Below, in pieces: positions 34,957 to 45,440 of a DNA stretch of 64,000 nt. The first letter of the stretch is position 1. Each line of letters starts with the position of its first letter. The position numbers were made by a program, and so were the translations under genes. The stretch covers positions 14,384,001 to 14,448,000 of the forward strand of contig NC_092801.1 in assembly GCF_918797505.1 (NCBI RefSeq). Direction: 5' to 3'. Origin of the DNA: Bemisia tabaci (taxonomy: Eukaryota; Arthropoda; Insecta; Hemiptera; Aleyrodidae). The notes under the pieces were generated by a model. The model ran no database searches. It was not told where the DNA came from and saw nothing but the letters and a program-made list of their open reading frames with translations.

Positions 34957-35183
34957 TTGACCCAAGTCTGATAAACAAGGTTTAAAATGTGTGATGATTT
35001 TACTACAATGTTAAAGCATTTAATCCATGAATATTTTTCGTCTACAATTTCGATTTATTCCACCGAAATCGTCTGAAAACACTATGTGTGACCATTTTTG
35101 CGGGAGTGTTTTAAATTGTTCACCTCTTTCATTTAACAAAATTCCCTTTCTGATTACGTGTATTAAAGTTTAGATTATTTCCA

Positions 35184-35806
35184 ATGGGCCTGTTGCAAAC
35201 TTTTGCTAGAGCAAAAATAAGAGTTGTTTCTTGTAGATAATGCCTCAAAAATCACGATGAGCGCATCGGCAAAGTCTGAAATGCACTCATAACTTCACAA
35301 TCTGCGTAAGAAATTTGCGTTTTTTTAAGCTTCCCGCTTCAAAAACGATACTACGGCACAGGTGAACATTTTGTTAGAGGAGTCGCTCCATCGTCGGCGA
35401 TATTCATCATGGCCGACGCTTGCGCGCAGTTCCGCGCGTAATTCGAGGAGAGTTCAAGGTCAATCAATTCGGGCGTGGAAAATATGAACGTTAACACACC
35501 GATTGTTATCTGGTCTAATCCAGTTCAGGTGTTATCTCGTCCCATCAAACGTGTTTTGGCGGATTGGCGTCGGCCATGATGATTATTGCCGACGATGGAG
35601 TGACTCCTCTTACAAAATGTTCACCTGTGCCGTAGTATCGTTTTTGAAGCGGGAAGCTCAAAAAACCGCAAATTTCTTACGCAGACTGTGAAGTTATGAG
35701 TGCATTTCAGACTTTGCCGATGCGCTCATCGTGATTTTTGAGGCATTATCTATAAGAAACAACTCTTACTTTTGCTCTAGCAAAAGTTTGCAACAGGCCC
35801 ATTTTG
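35184..35806. mobile_element. Family H long hairpin element
   Basis: Arms of about 225 bases run from AATGGGCCTGTTGCAAACTT inward and are nearly exact mirror images; the loop is about 35410-35577. Second copy at 53430-54017. Confidence 0.85.
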
Positions 35807-35989
35807 AAAGACTGACACTACCGACAGCGCTCCGCACGGCCGAGCGAGAAAATTAAACGTTGCAAGCTAGCCTTTCTGCTTGCACTTTAATTTTCATGCG
35901 CCTATCCAAATATTTACACGGCACTTTCACGTTGTGGCACAATTACAGGCATTTTATGATTACTATACGCTCCTCGAGAAATGTTTACC

Positions 35990-36160
35990 TACGGTGGCGT
36001 GACATGCTTTGTCGATATATCGATTGATCTGCCATTTAAACTCATGGAAATGGATCGATCAACAGGGTGCTCGCAACGGACACCTTAATTATCGATTCTT
36101 TACCACAACTTCAAATGGGAAAATATCGATAATGATCATTCACGCCTCGGCGCTGTTTAC
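35990..36160. mobile_element. Family G MITE
   Basis: GGTGGCGTGACATGC, GATATATCGATTGATCTGCC, CAGGGTGCTCGCAACGGACA and AATATCGATAATGATCATTC in family order. Confidence 0.65.
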
Positions 36161-37017
36161 CTATTACCATTTAAACGCTGCTTGCAAAGCCGATAAGTGA
36201 AATCAACCGAAGCCGATGATTCGTGCCGACCTTTAGCGTATTTTTATGGACTTGATTGAGGTAGTTACAGAAGAAATTTAGCCCAGGATTCGCGTCATCG
36301 ATTCGATTTGTTGGCAATTCTTAAGATTTTAATCTTGTTTTACAAATCTCTGGATTTCAAATGATTTAATTGTACTTTATTAGCCAGTGGCGACCAAACT
36401 ATACTCGTTCTTCGCATTTGACTGTTTCAGTCAGAAAAAAAAACTTCTCCTTTCTCCCATCCAACTTTTCTTACCCCGCGTTAAAGTCCTTGAGTCAGCG
36501 GAAAAGAGACCATATTCGCCTTCATTTTGTGGATATGCAATTTTACCTACTCAGACGTCGCAATAGTTGTATGAGTGTATAAACTTCATGATACTGTCTG
36601 CAACCATGGTAAAACCTCGAGTATATTATAACTTTTGAAACAGATCCTTGCGAGGGATTATAACGTTTTGTCACTACTAAAAATACAAATTTCGAGGGAA
36701 TGCTTATTGTATTTCAAGTACTGTAAATTTTCAGGTATGTATTCGAACCCGTCTTGAAGTTTGTTAAGTCATCGACTTTTTTCTCTCATAATATGAAGTT
36801 CTTGCAGGAGCAAATCATGATTATCCCAAGCAAGATTCCAGTTTAAAATTTAAACTGCTGAACACAACTTGAGGTTCGACGAGTAGCAGAAAAAATGGAA
36901 CCAATCTATGCGATATATCGGATGCCGTTCTGACACAAAATATGGCGTCCATCGAAACACCTTAAGGAAAGGATCCGTTCAAAGAACGACTATGAAGACG
37001 GGCTTATAGTCTCAGTC

Positions 37018-37020
<3 letters not shown>
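36161..37020. other. No gene recognised; O and K fragments
   Basis: 36440-36570 carries family O words (CGCGTTAAAGTCCTTGAGTC). 36880-36962 is one end of family K. Confidence 0.45.
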
Positions 37021-37078
<58 letters not shown>

Positions 37079-37680
37079 AACCTACGATCATCATATTTTG
37101 AAGAGGATTCCAGGATTTTCGGCTCAACGGGGGGCCCATCTCGACGCAATCATCACTACAATCAACGCCTCCCATTTAACGAACACAAAGGGTCTCGACA
37201 TCATCGAGCAGATCGATAATATAGAAACGGGGAAAAAGGCACAACGCGCACAGGTCAGGAATCCAAACCCGCAGCATTCGCACGACGAGGGAGGGACCCG
37301 GGGAGGGGGGGGGGGGGGCACCCGGGGCCAAAGATGACCAGGAAGAAAGTGAGCCCGAGCGGTCCCAAGAGCGCCCCAGTACGGCGCCCGACGTGAGAGA
37401 GAAAACATGCGCATGCGCCGCGCCAGATAGCCCGCGTCGCGAGTTGCTGTTCCCTGGATTGGATTACCGCATTGGATTACGACTGGAGACATTGGATTGT
37501 AAAATTTACAGACATTGGATTGTAGATTTGGCAAATCTCGAATCGGAGTGGTCGTCCCGGAATCGAGCAGTGTTTTTGGATTTTTACGGTGCTACATGTA
37601 CATGCTACATCCGGCGATGGATAATTAAATAAATGTGAGATATTTTAAAATCGCAAGAAAATAAAAAAAAAAAGTCGAGA
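37021..37680. mobile_element. Possible retroposon: T54 run plus GC-rich open region
   Basis: A T run at 37021-37074 reads on the minus strand as a poly(A) tail after TTTATT. The plus strand has a coding-looking frame at 37098-37337 (GAHLDAIITTINASHLTNTK) and an AATAAA at about 37628, followed by an A run at about 37660. The two readings conflict, and I found no target-site duplication. Also holds a G run at about 37306-37318. Confidence 0.35.
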
Positions 37681-38679
37681 TTATATCAAAGCGAAAACTA
37701 TATTTCAATGCGTGCGTGGTTAAGATTCGTGTGAATTTATTAATTTATCGATTGGAATTTTTCTTTCCCCCCGGGTGGAATTTGGTCTCGTGTGAGTGAG
37801 ATTGTAAATAAGTGTACATTTTAAAAGGCTTAGTTATTTTCTCGTAAAAAAATGTCTCGTGGGTCCATGATGATATGCTCAAAAATTTAGTTACCAGTTA
37901 TATTGGAGTGCGCGATCTTTTGTAGTTTTTTCTGTTTTTGTCACGATTGTGAAAAATCTGCGTACGAGTGTATGTGCTTTGTTAAGCCGGAGAGAAACTG
38001 AACACGATGAAGTACCTTTTTACGGTAAATATTTTTGAAATATTTGTTTCCTTTTTTCCTGTTTTAGGGTGTTCGAATCCTTCCAAAATTTGTCTTAATT
38101 TTTTAACCTTCATATGATGAGTTTATTAATTATTTTTCCATATCGTCGACCGCTAAAATTACCGTTCCTTTAATGAAAAGGTCTTAGTTAAATTGCGAAC
38201 TCATGGTTGGATATGATTAAAATATCCGCGGGGGTTTTATTTTAGTAGGAGGAGGGGAATCACAACAATTAATTCTATGTCTTGAAATGAAACCGAGAAT
38301 TAATTGCACCCGAAGAGTTCGTGCAAAACATGCCGGAGTATGATGAGCTTTTACAGCATACTTCACGTTTTTTCCCCCCATAAATACATCTCATTTTCCT
38401 CATAAAGTTTGCAGGATAATGTCTACCGTGTTATCCCGCGCTACGCCGTTTTAATAAGACGATAAAAAGTTAACGAATGATAATAAAATCTCTCTAAAAT
38501 TATTTATAGGGACGATGAGGATATTTTCTCCTTAAAATACCAAAATTCGATTTTTCAACCCAGCTAGACAAAACTCGCTTCATTGCAAATATCGCCTATG
38601 TAGACCAAGATCTTTATCTCGGTAAACGGGGTTATCATTGTTTCCCGTGCTTTTATGACCCCCACTTTAAGTTAAATAA
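37681..38679. other. No gene recognised
   Basis: About 1 kb, AT-rich, no exon or repeat end that I can support. Confidence 0.35.
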
Positions 38680-38908
38680 CACTGGAGAAAAAAACAAATT
38701 AGCTCTAGAGTCCAGACTCTTGAAAACATTGACAAGAAAAAGGACTCTTGATTCAATCAGATTTTTGCTTAAATCAAAGGGAAACCGCTCAAATTAAGAG
38801 GCTTGGTTCTTGATTTGCTTTGATCTGATTGAATCAAGAGTATTTTTTCTTGTCGATGTTTTTAAGAGTCTGGACTCTAGATCCAATGTGTTTTTTTTTT
38901 TTCCAGTG
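38680..38908. mobile_element. Family A hairpin MITE, copy 2
   Basis: CACTGGAG at the left and TTCCAGTG at the right; usual arms. Confidence 0.8.
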
Positions 38909-39489
38909 AATCTTATCTGCCTAAAAATATTTCTTTGCTGGTACCGAATAACTCGAAACCAGTGAAAACATAGAAACTTGCAACTTAGAGGAGTTTCATG
39001 AATTGAAAGACACTTGGATAATATGCATCTGCCATAATATTGCCAATAAAATATTCACATAACCACGGTGGAAAGTTGCTGCCTGACCGCGCAAAACTTT
39101 CAACAGCACCTTCCGCCAATAAAATGTGCGGTACAAGGGGGCTTATCGAAACGTAGTTAAAGTTAATGGTGCAAAATTACCACCGCGCCTTTTTAGATGG
39201 TGGTGTAAACGGACAAATTGGAGCAGAATTCGCGTAACTGCGGCGAAAGGATCCTCGCGGAACAGCCTCTTTCAAATAGCCCGTATTAAAAGAGTTGTTC
39301 CATACGGAATAGCTCATTGCACTTGCGGTGTTTTTGCTCCACGCCGTCGAAATGATAATCCGCTGACAGGCAAACATGAGATGGTCTTTTTTTCTCCTTG
39401 CATAAGAACTTGGCTATCGTTCTGTCGACGAGCTGGGTATTATGCAGGCCATTAGGACACGTTTTCTCAACGGCTAGTCCTTAACCGCA
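38909..39489. other. Open frame without known family
   Basis: 39126-39455 (+) is an open frame of 109 residues, basic and Trp/Arg-rich, with CTCGVFAPRRR. No domain recognised, and it lies among repeats, so I do not call a gene. Confidence 0.3.
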
Positions 39490-39685
39490 CTTGTCTTGAG
39501 CAAAACTTTCAGGAATACAAAGAAGGAATACAAAACTTGTATTTCCGGCACCAAAGTATTTTGTATTTTTCCTCGCATAAAACTCGTCATTGATAACGTC
39601 TTTGGTGATCGTCTTTGGTATAAACTCTAAAGATGATTTAATTAATTAAATTTATAAATAACGTTTACATTCTTTAATTATACCT

Positions 39686-39933
39686 CACTGGGGGAAAAAA
39701 ACACATTGGATCAAGAGTCCATACTCTTGAAAACATTGACAAGAAAAAATACTCTTGATTCAATCAGATTTAAGCTTAAATCAAAAGAAAATCCGCTCAA
39801 ATTAAGAGGCTTGGTTCTTTGATTCAAGCTTAAATCTGATTGAATCAAGAGTATTTTTTCTTGTCAATGTTGTCAAGAGTCTGGACTCTAGATCCAATGT
39901 GTGTGTGTGTGTGTTTTTTTTTTTTTTCCAGTG
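39686..39933. mobile_element. Family A hairpin MITE, copy 3
   Basis: Left end CACTGGGGGAAAA; right end with a (GT)n-T run and CCAGTG. Inside the tandem duplication. Confidence 0.8.
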
Positions 39934-40259
39934 CAAACCCTCAGAAATAAAGTAGAACTCGGTTTCTTTTTCGCTGACCCATAGACTTTAACGCGGAGGT
40001 AGAAAAGTTGGAAGGGGCGAAGCTTGCGATTCTATTTCGACAATGTGTTTTTTTTTTTTTTCGAAAACTTTCAGGAATACAAAGGAGGAATACAAACCTT
40101 GTATTTCCGCCACTAAAGTATTTTGTATTTTTTCTCGCATAAAACTCGCCATTGATAACAGATCGTCTTTGGTATAAACTCTAAAGATTATTTAATTAAT
40201 TAAATTTATAAAAAACGTTTACATTCTTTAATTATACCTGGCAAGAAAATGATGGGCTA

Positions 40260-40504
40260 CACTGGAAAAAAAAACACATTGGATCTAGAGTTCAGACTCT
40301 TAAAAACATCGACTTGAAAAAATACTCTTTGTTCAATCAGATTTAAGCTTAAATCAAGAACTAAGCCTCTTAATTTGAGCGAATTTCCTTTTGATTCAAG
40401 ATTAAATCTGATTGAATCAAGAGTATTTTTTCTTGTCAATGTTATCAAGAGTCTGGACTCTAGATCCAATGTGTTTTTTTTTTTTTTTTTTTTTTTTTCC
40501 CGTG
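40260..40504. mobile_element. Family A hairpin MITE, copy 4
   Basis: CACTGGAAAAAAAAACACAT to a long T run and CCCGTG. Duplicate of copy 3. Confidence 0.8.
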
Positions 40505-40804
40505 CGAACCCTCAGAAATGAAGTAGAACTCGGTTTCTTTTTCGCTGACTCAGAGACTTTAACGCGGAGGTAGAAAAGTTGGAAGGGGCGAAACACGCGA
40601 TACAACTATTTCGGCAATGTGTTTTTTTCCCATAGAATGTAAAATGTGGCGAAATAAACATCATAATTTGCAGCTTTAGTCAAACATTTCATGTCCGACC
40701 TCTCTGATTGAGTCGATCCACTGCGCCACGTTTTGAGATGTTATTCGATATATTTTGCGTATCCTAAGAGTTCGGTCATTTTTATCCATAGTCAGATCTT
40801 TTTT
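40505..40804. repeat. Family O and M fragments
   Basis: AGTAGAACTCGGTTTCTTTT through AAGTTGGAAGGGGCGAAACA (O), then a TCATGTCCGACCTCTCTGAT M-type end. Confidence 0.6.
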
Positions 40805-40981
40805 CTATTCCGAAAACTTTTCCTTTTTTTTTACCATCAGACCGATCAAAAGACCATCGCGGCAATTATCGCCATAGCAATTAACCCTATGAAGATACCC
40901 GATTTTTAGATGACAGTAATCCGTCTTTGTCTCCGAGTCTAAAATGCAGTTAAAACCACTCTCGGGCAAAGCCTTGTCGTG

Positions 40982-41229
40982 TTGAAGAAAAACGCCCAAA
41001 GAACATCCGGATGCTGCCAAATTTCCTTTCATTAAACGTTTATTTTTGAAGATGTGCATGGGTATTTTCCCGCGAAATTTTCAAATATACTGTGGATTAA
41101 AATGCTAATTAAATCCTCCGACAGATTAGGAGACATGTACTCACAGGTTTCCTTGAAAATTCGTATTTTATCAAAACAAACTTGGCGAAGTCTGGAGGCT
41201 CATACGACGTTTTTCCTTAGCACGGCGGA
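40982..41229. mobile_element. Family B MITE
   Basis: Diverged left end; right end CATACGACGTTTTTCCTTAG. Confidence 0.7.
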
Positions 41230-41489
41230 GCTCTGCCTTGCTAATAAAGAACGCCGTATGAGCCTTCAAACGTTGCCGAGTTTCCTTCGATAAAAACCGA
41301 ATTTACCGGGAAAATTACGAATATTAGTTTCTACAATTTTCAGACAATTTTGTACGCAATTTAATCTAAAATGTCTGAAAATTTCCTAAAAAAATAGACA
41401 TGAATGTTTTCAGAAATACATGTTTTATCGAGGGAAATTTGGCAGCTCTCGAATGTTCTTACGGCTTCCTTCCTTAGCACGGCAGAGCT
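41230..41489. mobile_element. Family B MITE, adjoining copy
   Basis: CTCTGCCTTGCTAATAAAGA to CTTCCTTAGCACGGCAGAG; head-to-tail with the previous copy. Confidence 0.7.
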
Positions 41490-42185
41490 GGCGTCGAACA
41501 GAGAGTGCACACTTCCAAAACCCGAACGAAAGTCCTCGAATCACAGTAAAAGTAGTGACGATAAAATCGAATAAAAAAACGCGCCTTACCGATTTCATCT
41601 ATATTTTTTCCACTCAACTCAAGGACGGAAAAAAACGCCGCGCCGAGAAGATATCTCTTGATTATCCTGTCATTCGTTTCGGATCGACATCGCGTCGGAG
41701 GTAAGACAAAAACTTTCGATCGCTAAATATCACATCAACACGCGAGTGGAATCGGAAATTGCTTTCGGACTGTATTCTCCAACGAGGCTCGTATTTTGCG
41801 ACAGATCGATGGATCAGTCATTTAAACCTTGTGAAAGAATCGATTATCGAGGAAAAATTAAAAATCGATTCTTTAATATAGTCTCTGATGGGAAAATACT
41901 AATAGTCGAAGATTCACCCAGATAGGGGGAGGGGTAAGGCACGGATGGAACGATCTCGCAGCTGTCAAGTTTACCACGATTCAAGTTGATCTACTTCTGA
42001 TCGTATTTTTTTCTTTTTTTTTTGTGGATCACGTTTTATTCGTGATGAAGATATGGAGAACTCTCTACTACATATTTTACTCTTCTCTTAATCATTCGAT
42101 TTGGTCTAGCCGGTTTGTGGGCGTCGAGTGCCCACTATAAACGATTACTGACATGTCTGGGTCGCGCTTTTATTGGTTCATCTGT
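41490..42185. other. No gene recognised; old family G copy
   Basis: 41795-41915 has diverged family G words (GACAGATCGATGGATCAGTC, AATCGATTCTTTAATATAGT). Nothing else supported. Confidence 0.4.
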
Positions 42186-42988
42186 ACTGCCGTGCTAAGG
42201 CAAAACGCCACATGAACATTCGAATGTTGCCAAATTTACTCTCAGAAAATACTTATTTTTGAGGATGGTTATGCATATTTTTCATTGAAACTTCCAGACG
42301 CTGTAGATCAAATTACGAACGAAATGGAACACTAGACAAGGTATGAATTTAAGTAATCTGATACATGTTTCTTAACCAGAATTTCACGTAGAACATAATT
42401 CACACAACGAAAATTACTGAAACAAACTCCTAACGAAGATATTACGGTTTTATTTCACATTGGGTACGAAGAATTTGAACTGCCCGCTCACAAGAAACTC
42501 AAAGCTCTGCGTGGGTCAAATCTCGCACTAGAACGGTTTCAGCAAGCTGCTCAATCGAACAATGTTCATTTCCCACCATGTGTTGTTCAAACTATAAGAG
42601 ATTTGCTATAGCTGAGCAAAGCGTCAAGATTGATGATGCCAGAATTTTATATCGCAGAGACGGTCATGATAACGTTTAGCGCGCGATGTGGATCACGTAG
42701 AGCATTGAGTTTTCATGAGCGCGTGGTTCGAATTCGCGCATCAAGAATCATTAAATATCTTCGTAAAGAGTTAATTGCGGTAATTTTTGTTGTGCGCATA
42801 GTGTTTTACGTGAAATTTTAGTTACGAAACATGTAGCAGAATACTGAAATTCGTACCTTGCCGAGTGGTCCATTGCGAATATTATCAGAAAAATTGGTAG
42901 ATAAAATTTCACAATTTTACTAGGAAATTCGTGATTTATAAATGGAAATTTGGCAACGGCTGAAGGTTCATACGGCGTTCTTCCTCAG
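42186..42988. mobile_element. Family B MITE hosting family D
   Basis: TACTGCCGTGCTAAGGCAAA at the left, GTTCTTCCTCAGCACGGCAG at the right. The centre is replaced by the 42337-42860 insertion. Confidence 0.8.
42337..42860. mobile_element. Family D MITE inside family B
   Basis: The left end CAAGGTATGAATTTAAGTAA is mirrored by TTACGAAACATGTAGC...TTCGTACCTTG at the right; TIRs of about 175 bases with mismatches. A single arm recurs at 58530-58650. Confidence 0.75.
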
Positions 42989-42999
42989 CACGGCAGTAA

Positions 43000-43588
43000 T
43001 CTACACGTGCCATACATGAAAACCGAATTCTTTCATTCATGTAACTGACCAATTCCACCGACTAAACAGAGCCGGACCTCTCATTTCTCAAACATCTCGC
43101 TTCCTCGCCGCTGGCTCGGGCTGGGTGCAGTCCGTTCGGCGTCGCATAATTTTGTGCATAGTTTAATGAGCCGAGACGCCGGCGTCGCGGCGCTGAGCGC
43201 CTTGTCGCGAGGCGTCTCGTTATTCGGGCGTCGCGACGCTCGACGCCGGACGCCGCGCGAAGGTGCGAAAAGAGAAAATGCAGTTGGAATTGGCGTATCC
43301 TCTTTTTCCGAGCGCCCAGTTCCTGTTACCTGTTACTCTTGATGTCACTGTTGCTGTTACTTGTTTGCACTGCGATTAGCACCCACACACACACACACGC
43401 CGCGGATGAGCGTAAAGAGCCGTATTCGGTCCCGTTTACGCGTTGCCAGATGGAATACATTTTCCAATAAGGAACTACTGAGACAAGCCAACAACTCCTT
43501 CAGATCTTAGAAAAAAATACGATAAAAGAACTCATGCTATCTCTGTTTCTATTTCTATCTGCTGCAGTGAACTAATGAAGACAGGTAT
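43000..43588. other. CpG-rich block and CA microsatellite, no gene recognised
   Basis: 43130-43270 is extremely CpG-rich, with repeated GACGCCGG and GTCGCGACG words and a chance frame (43178-43342). A (CA)n run lies at 43383-43398. Confidence 0.4.
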
Positions 43589-44297
43589 AGTACCTTTATA
43601 GACAGAGTATGGCCATTCGTATCTTTTTACTGTAGGGAAACTGTGCCGCTTTTTGATTGGTCAAAGAGTTTCTAGGCTTCATGGTGCTCTTGCGGCCGTA
43701 AATAAACAAACAAGACGGCGACTCCCCGTAACATTGATAAGAAGCTAAAATTTGAAAAACATTTCAATTATACAGCAGTAACAATTTAAACTAGCATGTC
43801 TACGAATAAAACATGAAAAAACCTATGAAAACACTGTTAAATCGCCTTTCGCCTTCATCACAGGAGGATGTAAGATGTGCATAACCTCAAACTTTTTTTT
43901 TTTTTTATTGAGAGTTTAGTGGCTTCTATTCCTTTAGGAATCTACAGCCATCTATAGGCACTATTTATTGTCCGAAGACATCAGGGAGTTTGGTAGACAT
44001 CCATGCTCGGGCTTACAAATTTTCACGGATTAAGGCCGAGCGAATTCTGCTTACAGATCCACTCGTCAGTTCCATGAAAATTTGTCGCCACCACCGGGAT
44101 TCGAACCCGGGACCTATTGACCTAGAGTCAGACGCGCTAACCACTAGGCCAACCTGGCCGGCAACCTCAAACTTGCTTGCTGATAACAGCCATCTTGTTT
44201 GTTTATTTACGGCTGTAGGATCACCGTGTCAGCCTATTTTCTCGCGACAAATGAAAAACCGGCACAGAAATGGCCATACTCTGTCTATAAAGGTACT
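43589..44297. mobile_element. Long-TIR MITE hosting the SINE
   Basis: Ends are inverted repeats starting AGTACCTTTATAGACAGAG (left, 43589; right arm ending 44297). The likeness continues inward through a GCCGTAAATAAACAAACAAG block on both sides, making TIRs of roughly 130 bases with gaps. The SINE at 43895-44162 lies in its centre, so the MITE alone is about 430 bases. Confidence 0.7.
43895..44162 (-). mobile_element. tRNA-derived SINE
   Basis: On the minus strand a tRNA-like head carries an A box (TTGGCCTAGTGG, at 44141-44152) and a perfect B box (GGTTCGAATCC, at 44097-44107). About 200 bases of unrelated body follow, ending in a poly(A) tail seen as a T run at about 43895-43906. The insertion is flanked by a perfect 12-base direct repeat, AACCTCAAACTT, at 43883-43894 and 44163-44174. 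The acceptor stem does not pair properly, so this is a SINE and not a tRNA gene. It sits inside an older hairpin MITE (43589-44297). Confidence 0.85.
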
Positions 44298-44960
44298 CTA
44301 CTTTAGACGGCAGCGTGGCAACTAATGGCGCATGCAGGCTGTGCATCAAGCGTCTGTTTCATGCACGTCTCGAAGATCGGTAACAGACCACGTTTGCGAG
44401 TGCAATTTTGTCGTCTGGGCTGGAGGCGTTGCTTGCTTTTGTTTATGGACGACTCGTCGTGAATTTATCCGCGGCTCGCCTCTAGGTGGTTATTTGACCG
44501 TTTGTTTAAGTCACTTCGCACTCCTCGCAGCCACTTTTCGCCGTCGTCCGCCGCACAGAGGATCGACACGATGGGAGAATTCGGACGTACTTTTCGGGAC
44601 GACGACTGTAATTATTTTTATGTTTAGTTTTGCAGATTTTAACTTTTAAGGAGTGCTTTCGTGAGTAAATTTTACGAGAAAACCACTGGAACCACTTTTA
44701 AAACCTCAATTCTTGGTATTACCAGAGTTATGAGCTTTTAAAGTTTCTACATTTTGTTCGACTTTTCGCATTGACTCGTTCCATCGTGCTCCGTGGTGCC
44801 CGAAATTATCGCACCGCTTCGTTGGCGTCGTTCGCACCACCCTTCCGCGAATCTTTACAATGTTGTCAATTCGTAATTTAATTTTTACAGATAGATCTAT
44901 TCTAAAACGCTAAGAAAAAACGCCGTTTATGAACATTCGACAGTCGCCAAATAATTTGGC
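44298..44960. other. GC-rich part, M fragment and B fragment
   Basis: 44330-44600 is GC-richer with an open frame of no known family. 44655-44786 resembles part of family M. 44909-44960 is the left end of family B (ACGCCGTTTATGAACATTCG). Confidence 0.4.
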
Positions 44961-45282
44961 AGTTCCAGACCTCCATGCTTGGGGGTGCCCAGAGGTAAAA
45001 AATGTCGTAGACCGGCCCCGAAGGGAAATGGTCGCTCAGGGGAGGCCTAAATTTCGGCCCTCAAGTTTCATCCCTTTCCTACCCTCCTTTTTCTTTTTCT
45101 CTCCTTCCTTTCTACTTAAATACCTCTAAATTCAATGTAAAACATTTTTAGCAAAACTTTCCATCAAAACTACAAACTTACCATAAAAAAACAGTAGAAT
45201 GTTTGTAAAACACGGCTATCAATATTCATTTTTCAAGTCATATCAACCTCATAATTTACCAGAAGTCAACTTTCGACGAGAT

Positions 45283-45440
45283 CCCCCCTCCTCTCATCCC
45301 TTCTCCTCCCATCCCCCTCCTCCCACCCCCCTCCTCCCATCCCCCCTCCTCCCATCCCCCCTCCTCCCACCCCCCCCTCCTCCCATCCCCCCCTCCTCCC
45401 ATCCCCCCTCCTCCCATCCCCCCTCTTCCCATCATCCCTT
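45283..45440 (+). repeat. C-rich minisatellite (TCCTCCCATCCCCC)n
   Basis: About ten 14-16-base units. The minus strand is a dense series of G runs, able in principle to form G-quadruplexes. The Pro-rich ORF across it is an artefact. Confidence 0.85.

Larger units (their letters stand above)
39490..40625 (+). repeat. Local tandem duplication, about 554-base period
   Basis: The block AACTTTCAGGAATACAAAG ... TTCTTTAATTATACCT plus the following family A and family O sequence occurs twice (about 39505-40050 and about 40068-40625), with few differences. The ATTATACCT word sits at 39677 and 40231. Confidence 0.75.

Noticed and set aside
39126..39455. 109-residue basic ORF as a gene
   Set aside because: No domain, no splice or promoter support, and it sits in a repeat-dense stretch. 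Left as unassigned.
44085..44162. Genuine tRNA gene on the minus strand
   Set aside because: A and B boxes are good, but the acceptor stem ends do not pair and the sequence continues into a SINE body with poly(A) and a TSD.
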